NCBI GenBank assembly: GCA_937892865.1
Contig: CALBJG010000031.1
Coordinates: 1 to 19,171 of the forward strand
Origin: an uncultured Clostridia bacterium
Lineage (GTDB): Bacteria > Bacillota > Clostridia > Oscillospirales > Oscillospiraceae
Reading direction: 5' to 3'
DNA length: 19,171 nucleotides
Shown: positions 15,731 through 19,171 of the stretch, piece by piece
How the letters are laid out: each line of letters starts with the position of its first letter
How positions within the stretch are numbered: the first letter of the stretch is position 1
Position numbers and translations under genes: made by a program
Notes under the pieces: model-generated
Database searches by the model: none
What the model was told of the DNA's origin: nothing
The model's input: the letters and a program-made list of their open reading frames with translations, nothing else

Positions 15731-15759
15731 ATTATAACCCTTGAGAATGAAAAAAACAA
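15731..15759 (-). promoter_or_regulatory. Predicted promoter of the DUF1858 gene
   Basis: On the minus strand TTGTTT (complement of 15754-15759), 17 bases and a perfect TATAAT (complement of 15731-15736) lie 30 bases before the DUF1858 start. The -35 box is weak, the -10 perfect. Confidence 0.6.
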
Positions 15760-15799
15760 GTGCTTTATAAAAAGAAACTAACAAAATTATCCTTAAAAC

Positions 15800-15828
15800 T
15801 TGACAGAAAGCAGTAAAAATACTATAAT
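15800..15828 (+). promoter_or_regulatory. Perfect-consensus promoter of glpP
   Basis: TTGACA (15800-15805), exactly 17 bases and TATAAT (15823-15828) match the sigma-A consensus at all twelve positions. Transcription would begin near 15835 and meet the GGGAGGGG site about 10 bases later. It is the strongest promoter in the window and probably also drives the downstream oxidoreductase genes when termination is relieved. Confidence 0.9.
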
Positions 15829-15858
15829 AAGTTGGTTGATTGAAAGGGAGGGGTTTTT

Positions 15859-16419
15859 GTGCAGGTATCTGCTTTGCTTAACTGCCTGGAAGAAAATCCC
15901 ATCATTGCGGCTGTAAACGATGATGCTTTTGAAGCCGCAATTGCTTCCCCTGCGCAGGTGGTTTTTTATCTTTCTGCAGACATCTTGTCCGTAAAGGATC
16001 AGATCCAAAAGGTCCATGATGCGGGAAAATATGTTTTGGTACATATCGATTTGGCAGTAGGCATTGGAAAAGACCGTGCAGGAATTCAGTATTTGGCAAA
16101 ATGCGGTGTTGACGGGATTATATCCACCAAGGCGCAACTGATCCGGTTTGCCAAAGAGCAAGACTTGTTTTCCGTTCAGCGCTTTTTTGCATTGGATTCC
16201 AAAGGTATGGAGAGTATCGAAGAGATGCTGCGCAACACCAATCCCAACCTGATGGAAATCATGCCGGGTGTGATCGGCAAAGCCATTTCCAAATTCAGCG
16301 GCGGCTATGTGCCGGTGATTGCCGGTGGCTTGGTGCAAACAAAGCAGGAAGTGATGGAAGCGCTTCGTTGCGGCGCAACAGCGGTTTCCACCGGTTGCAA
16401 AGAACTTTGGTATCTGTAA
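15859..16419 (+). CDS. glpP: Glycerol-3-phosphate responsive antiterminator GlpP
   Basis: A 186-residue protein of the GlpP family, close to the Bacillus protein in length. Recognisable parts are IIAAVNDD near the start, YVLVHIDLAVGIGKD, GVDGIISTK and the C-terminal EIMPGV and PVIAGGLV segments, a TIM-barrel-like pattern. In Bacillus, GlpP bound to glycerol 3-phosphate acts on leader RNA of glp genes and prevents termination. Start is the GTG at 15859, set by GGGAGGGG five bases upstream; no ATG is better placed. A perfect promoter precedes it, and a long terminator hairpin stands between it and the glpA-like gene, which fits its expected job exactly. Confidence 0.93.
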   Translation: MQVSALLNCLEENPIIAAVNDDAFEAAIASPAQVVFYLSADILSVKDQIQKVHDAGKYVLVHIDLAVGIGKDRAGIQYLAKCGVDGIISTKAQLIRFAKEQDLFSVQRFFALDSKGMESIEEMLRNTNPNLMEIMPGVIGKAISKFSGGYVPVIAGGLVQTKQEVMEALRCGATAVSTGCKELWYL

Positions 16420-16442
16420 TAGAATACTTACCGTAGAGATTT

Positions 16443-16500
16443 AGAGAAACGGATTGGCAGAGACGCTGAAAAGGCGCCTCCGCTTCCGTTTCTCTTTTTT
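16443..16500 (+). promoter_or_regulatory. Leader terminator, likely GlpP target
   Basis: An 11-bp perfect basal helix (AGAGAAACGGA at 16443-16453 with 16485-16495) continues into an imperfect upper helix (16456-16467 with 16473-16484, with two A-C mismatches) and a GAAAA loop, followed by six Ts (16495-16500). The ribosome binding site of the glpA-like gene begins 8 bases later. Lying between glpP and a glycerol-3-phosphate oxidoreductase gene, it is the natural site of GlpP antitermination. It could also be a plain partial terminator. Confidence 0.8.
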
Positions 16501-16522
16501 ATATTTTGGAAGGAGCATTGTA

Positions 16523-17968
16523 ATGGTCTATGATGTGTTGATCGTCGGTGCAGGTGTCATCGGCGGAATGCTGGCAAGAGAATTGAGCAAGTATCGCCTT
16601 TCTGTTTGCCTGCTGGAAAAAGAAAATGATGTAGCCTGCGGCGCATCCCGCGCGAATAGTGGTATTGTCCACGGTGGCTACGACCCGGAACCGGGCACAC
16701 TGAAAACAAAACTCAACGCAGAGGGTGTTGAGTTGTTGTTTCAGGCGGCAAAGGAACTGCATGTACCTATCAAGCGTAATGGTTCTATGGTCTGCGCATT
16801 TTCTGAGGAGGAAAATAAGCATCTCGAACTCCTTTACGAAAGAGGTCAGGAAAACGGCATTCCCGGACTTGCGCTCCTTTCCGGTGATGAGGCAAGAAAG
16901 TTAGAGCCTGCGCTGTCCGAAAAGATCACCAAAGTTCTGCGCGTTACCAATGCAGGAATCGTTTGCCCCTATGATCTGACAATTTCCGCAATCGGCAATG
17001 CGATGGATAATGGCGTTTCTTTGGAACGGGAATTTACTGTATGCGAGATTTCCCGGGAAAAGGAATGCTTCACCGTTAAGTCTGAAGAGGGCAAGTCTGT
17101 TAAAGGTAAATACCTGGTAAACTGCGCCGGTGGTTTCTCCGATCAGATCGCCGCTATGGCTGGGGATCCCTCTTTTGGCATTATCCCCAGAGCAGGTGAG
17201 TATATGCTGCTGGATAAGACGGAAGGCAGTACCGTTGGTCATACATTGTTCCAGGTACCTACTGCAGAAGGAAAAGGCATTCTTGTTTCTCCCACTGCAG
17301 ATGGCAACCTGCTTTTAGGACCTACTGCTACGAAGGTAGAAACTCCCGAGAGCCGAGACACTACCCCTGACGGTCTCGCAACGGTCTCCCGTCTGGCTGC
17401 AAAGACAGTTCCCGGCGTGAATTTCCGTCAGGTAATTACATCCTTCACCGGCGTTCGCGCCACCGGAACAGACGGAGAATTTGTGCTGCGGGCATCTGAC
17501 AAGGTGGAAGGCCTTATCCACGCCGGCGCGATCGATTCTCCTGGTCTTACATGTTGTGTCTCCATTGCAAGATACTTGGTTGGCATTCTGCAGGAGCAGG
17601 GTTTGCAACTGAATGCAAAAGAAGTTTGGAACGGCAACCGGGAAGATATGCATGCATTCCGGAAAATGAATCTGGAAGAGAAAAACGCATTTATTCAGAA
17701 AAATCCTGCCTACGGCAAGATCGTGTGCCGTTGTGAGACAGTTACCGAGGGCGAGATCCTTGCTGCAATCCGAAGTAATCCCCCTGCAAGGGATATCGAT
17801 GGCGTTAAACGCCGCACCCGTGGCGGTATGGGCAGATGCCAAGGTGGTTTCTGCGGCCCTTATGTGATGGATCTGCTGGCAAAAGAAATGAATGTGCCTA
17901 TGGCATCTGTGACCAAGTCCGGTAGCGGATCTTATATGGTCACCGGAAGGATCGGTGAAGATGTATGA
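16523..17968 (+). CDS. GlpA-like FAD oxidoreductase with BFD-type [2Fe-2S] domain
   Basis: A 481-residue flavoprotein of the GlpA/DAO family. The FAD-binding GAGVIGG (G9-G14) opens the protein, and SRANSGIVHGGYDPEPGT is typical of anaerobic glycerol-3-phosphate dehydrogenase-type enzymes. The C-terminal part has a bacterioferritin-associated-ferredoxin-like [2Fe-2S] site: C402-x-C404 and C439-x4-C444. It should oxidise glycerol 3-phosphate to dihydroxyacetone phosphate and pass electrons to its partner. The ATG at 16523 follows GGAAGGAG at 8 bases; an upstream in-frame start at 16454 would lie inside the terminator hairpin. Its stop overlaps the start of the next gene by ATGA, so the two are translationally coupled. 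Substrate is inferred from GlpP and family, not proven; 2-hydroxyacids remain possible. Confidence 0.88.
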   Translation: MVYDVLIVGAGVIGGMLARELSKYRLSVCLLEKENDVACGASRANSGIVHGGYDPEPGTLKTKLNAEGVELLFQAAKELHVPIKRNGSMVCAFSEEENKHLELLYERGQENGIPGLALLSGDEARKLEPALSEKITKVLRVTNAGIVCPYDLTISAIGNAMDNGVSLEREFTVCEISREKECFTVKSEEGKSVKGKYLVNCAGGFSDQIAAMAGDPSFGIIPRAGEYMLLDKTEGSTVGHTLFQVPTAEGKGILVSPTADGNLLLGPTATKVETPESRDTTPDGLATVSRLAAKTVPGVNFRQVITSFTGVRATGTDGEFVLRASDKVEGLIHAGAIDSPGLTCCVSIARYLVGILQEQGLQLNAKEVWNGNREDMHAFRKMNLEEKNAFIQKNPAYGKIVCRCETVTEGEILAAIRSNPPARDIDGVKRRTRGGMGRCQGGFCGPYVMDLLAKEMNVPMASVTKSGSGSYMVTGRIGEDV

Positions 17969-19171
17969 TTCAGTATGATATTGTAGTTGTTGGCGGCGGT
18001 CCTGCTGGTATGGCGGCTGCAGTGGCTGCCTACGATGCAGGTGTTAAAAATGTGGTGATCCTGGACCGGGAACCGGTTCTCGGTGGTATTTTGATGCAAT
18101 GTGTCCATAATGGCTTTGGCCTGCACAAGTTTGGCAGGGAATTGACCGGCCCTGAATATGCTGCGATCTACGCCGGCGAGGTTGCCAAACGTGACATCAA
18201 AGTGTTTACGGAAACGATGGTCACTGATGTGAGTTCCGATAAGATCGTAACTGCGCAAAACCGCAGCGGAATCTTGCAGATCCAGGCAAAAGCGGTGATT
18301 TTGGCTATGGGTTGTCGGGAACGGAGCAGGGGAGCGCTGAATATCTGCGGCAGCCGTCCTGCCGGCGTGTATAGCGCAGGTACTGCCCAAAAACTGGTCA
18401 ACTGTATGGGATACCAGGTTGGTAAGCGCGTTGTGATCCTCGGTTCCGGTGATATTGGTCTCATTATGGCGCGGCGTATGACCTTTGAAGGGGCGAAAGT
18501 AGAAGCGGTTTGCGAAGTTATGCCTTATTCAGGCGGATTGACCCGTAACATCGTGCAGTGCCTGGAGGACTTTGACATTCCTCTGTATCTCAGCACGACA
18601 GTTGTTCAAATTCATGGTAAAAAGCGTTTGGAAGGCGTTACCATCGCCCAGGTGGATGAAAACCGCAGAACCATTGAAGAAACCAAGCGATACATCCCCT
18701 GCGATACACTCCTTCTGTCTGTTGGCTTGATTCCCGAGAATGAACTGACAAGAGCAGCAGGGATCCCCATTGATCCGATTACAAACGGCGCCTTGGTGGA
18801 TGAAAACTGCCAGACAGCACTGCCGGGTATTTTTGCCTGCGGTAATGTTTTGCAGGTACACGATCTGGTTGACTATGTTTCCGAGGAAGCAGAGCGGGCC
18901 GGAAAAGGCGCAGCCGCCTATATTTCTGCGGCAGCAACACAAGAGTGTCACATCGTCACAAAACCCGGTAATGGCGTACGATATGTTTTGCCCCAGGTCA
19001 TCAACAGTTGTAAGGATGATGTGTCCTTGTTCTTCCGCGTCACCCAGCCTTTTGGCAGAGTGAAAATTTCCGTAACCAATGGAGAAAAGACCCTTGCGGT
19101 TGCAAAGCGTTTGAAGGCGGCGCCCGGTGAGATGGAAAAAGTAACCTTGAAAGCGGATATGTTAAAAGATG
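17965..19171 (+). CDS. FAD/NAD(P)-dependent oxidoreductase, partial (GlpB-like role)
   Basis: The frame opens at ATG 17965, overlapping the previous stop, and stays open to the window end (402 residues, 3' end missing). It is a pyridine-nucleotide oxidoreductase with two Rossmann motifs, GGGPAG (10-15) for FAD and GSGDIG (160-165) for NAD(P), and an FAD-binding GIFACGNV-like motif near 290. There is no redox CxxC pair. The segment GGILMQCVHNGFGL is characteristic of the clostridial enzymes that sit beside GlpA-like proteins, often followed by a small DUF1667 protein. It probably takes electrons from the GlpA-like partner and reduces NAD(P)+ or another carrier, in the cytoplasm. The gene is coupled to its upstream neighbour and shares its antitermination control. 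Confidence 0.9.
   Translation, partial: MIQYDIVVVGGGPAGMAAAVAAYDAGVKNVVILDREPVLGGILMQCVHNGFGLHKFGRELTGPEYAAIYAGEVAKRDIKVFTETMVTDVSSDKIVTAQNRSGILQIQAKAVILAMGCRERSRGALNICGSRPAGVYSAGTAQKLVNCMGYQVGKRVVILGSGDIGLIMARRMTFEGAKVEAVCEVMPYSGGLTRNIVQCLEDFDIPLYLSTTVVQIHGKKRLEGVTIAQVDENRRTIEETKRYIPCDTLLLSVGLIPENELTRAAGIPIDPITNGALVDENCQTALPGIFACGNVLQVHDLVDYVSEEAERAGKGAAAYISAAATQECHIVTKPGNGVRYVLPQVINSCKDDVSLFFRVTQPFGRVKISVTNGEKTLAVAKRLKAAPGEMEKVTLKADMLKD

Noticed and set aside
15701..15784. 28-residue N-terminal extension of the DUF1858 protein
   Set aside because: It covers the promoter and the AGGAGG site of the real start at 15700 and is not part of the domain.
16454..16522. N-terminal extension of the GlpA-like protein
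   Set aside because: The extra residues would be translated from the terminator hairpin and T-tract; the ATG at 16523 has a proper ribosome binding site and the FAD motif starts right after it.
17315..17842. Open frame of 175 residues on the minus strand opposite the GlpA-like gene
   Set aside because: The plus-strand frame has complete FAD and Fe-S motifs; the minus frame has no domain or ribosome binding site.

Overview
The window looks like chromosomal DNA from an anaerobic, low-to-mid GC Gram-positive bacterium of the class Clostridia, probably a gut member of the Oscillospiraceae/Ruminococcaceae type. The evidence is the GGGtGRT protein, the Nif3-trmK pair, a GlpP-type antiterminator next to a two-gene anaerobic glycerol-3-phosphate oxidoreductase module, strong AGGAGG ribosome binding sites, near-consensus sigma-A promoters and compact intrinsic terminators. 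No rRNA, tRNA, insertion sequence, CRISPR array, phage gene or replication origin was seen.

Layout. 1-307: 3' end of a GGGtGRT protein gene. 353-1132 (-): AraC-family regulator, divergent from 1255-4380 (+), a secreted multidomain metallophosphoesterase plus a coupled 39-residue peptide gene. The two divergent promoters interleave inside an inverted repeat. 4436-5113 (-): HD-domain phosphohydrolase. 5301-6590 (+): cation/proton antiporter. 6830-13072 (+): an apparent operon of an unidentified glycosidase-like protein, a GH94-type glycoside phosphorylase and an M20-family amidohydrolase. 13121-15700 (-): yebC, nif3-like, trmK and a DUF1858 redox-disulfide protein. 15859 to the end (+): glpP, a leader terminator, a GlpA-like FAD/[2Fe-2S] oxidoreductase and the start of a GlpB-like FAD/NAD oxidoreductase that runs off the window.

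How the parts may work together. The AraC protein probably controls its divergent surface phosphoesterase. The three-gene sugar operon encodes proteins without signal peptides, so it should act on imported oligosaccharides, with the phosphorylase yielding a sugar 1-phosphate; substrate and transporter are not visible. In the last block GlpP should sense glycerol 3-phosphate and relieve termination at the hairpin just upstream of the glpA-like gene, so the regulator, its RNA target and the regulated enzymes sit together.

The most promising places for something undescribed are the 777-residue unidentified partner of the GH94 phosphorylase with its amidohydrolase, and the 39-residue peptide coupled to the secreted phosphoesterase. 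Three convergent gene pairs share single hairpins that probably terminate transcription from both sides.
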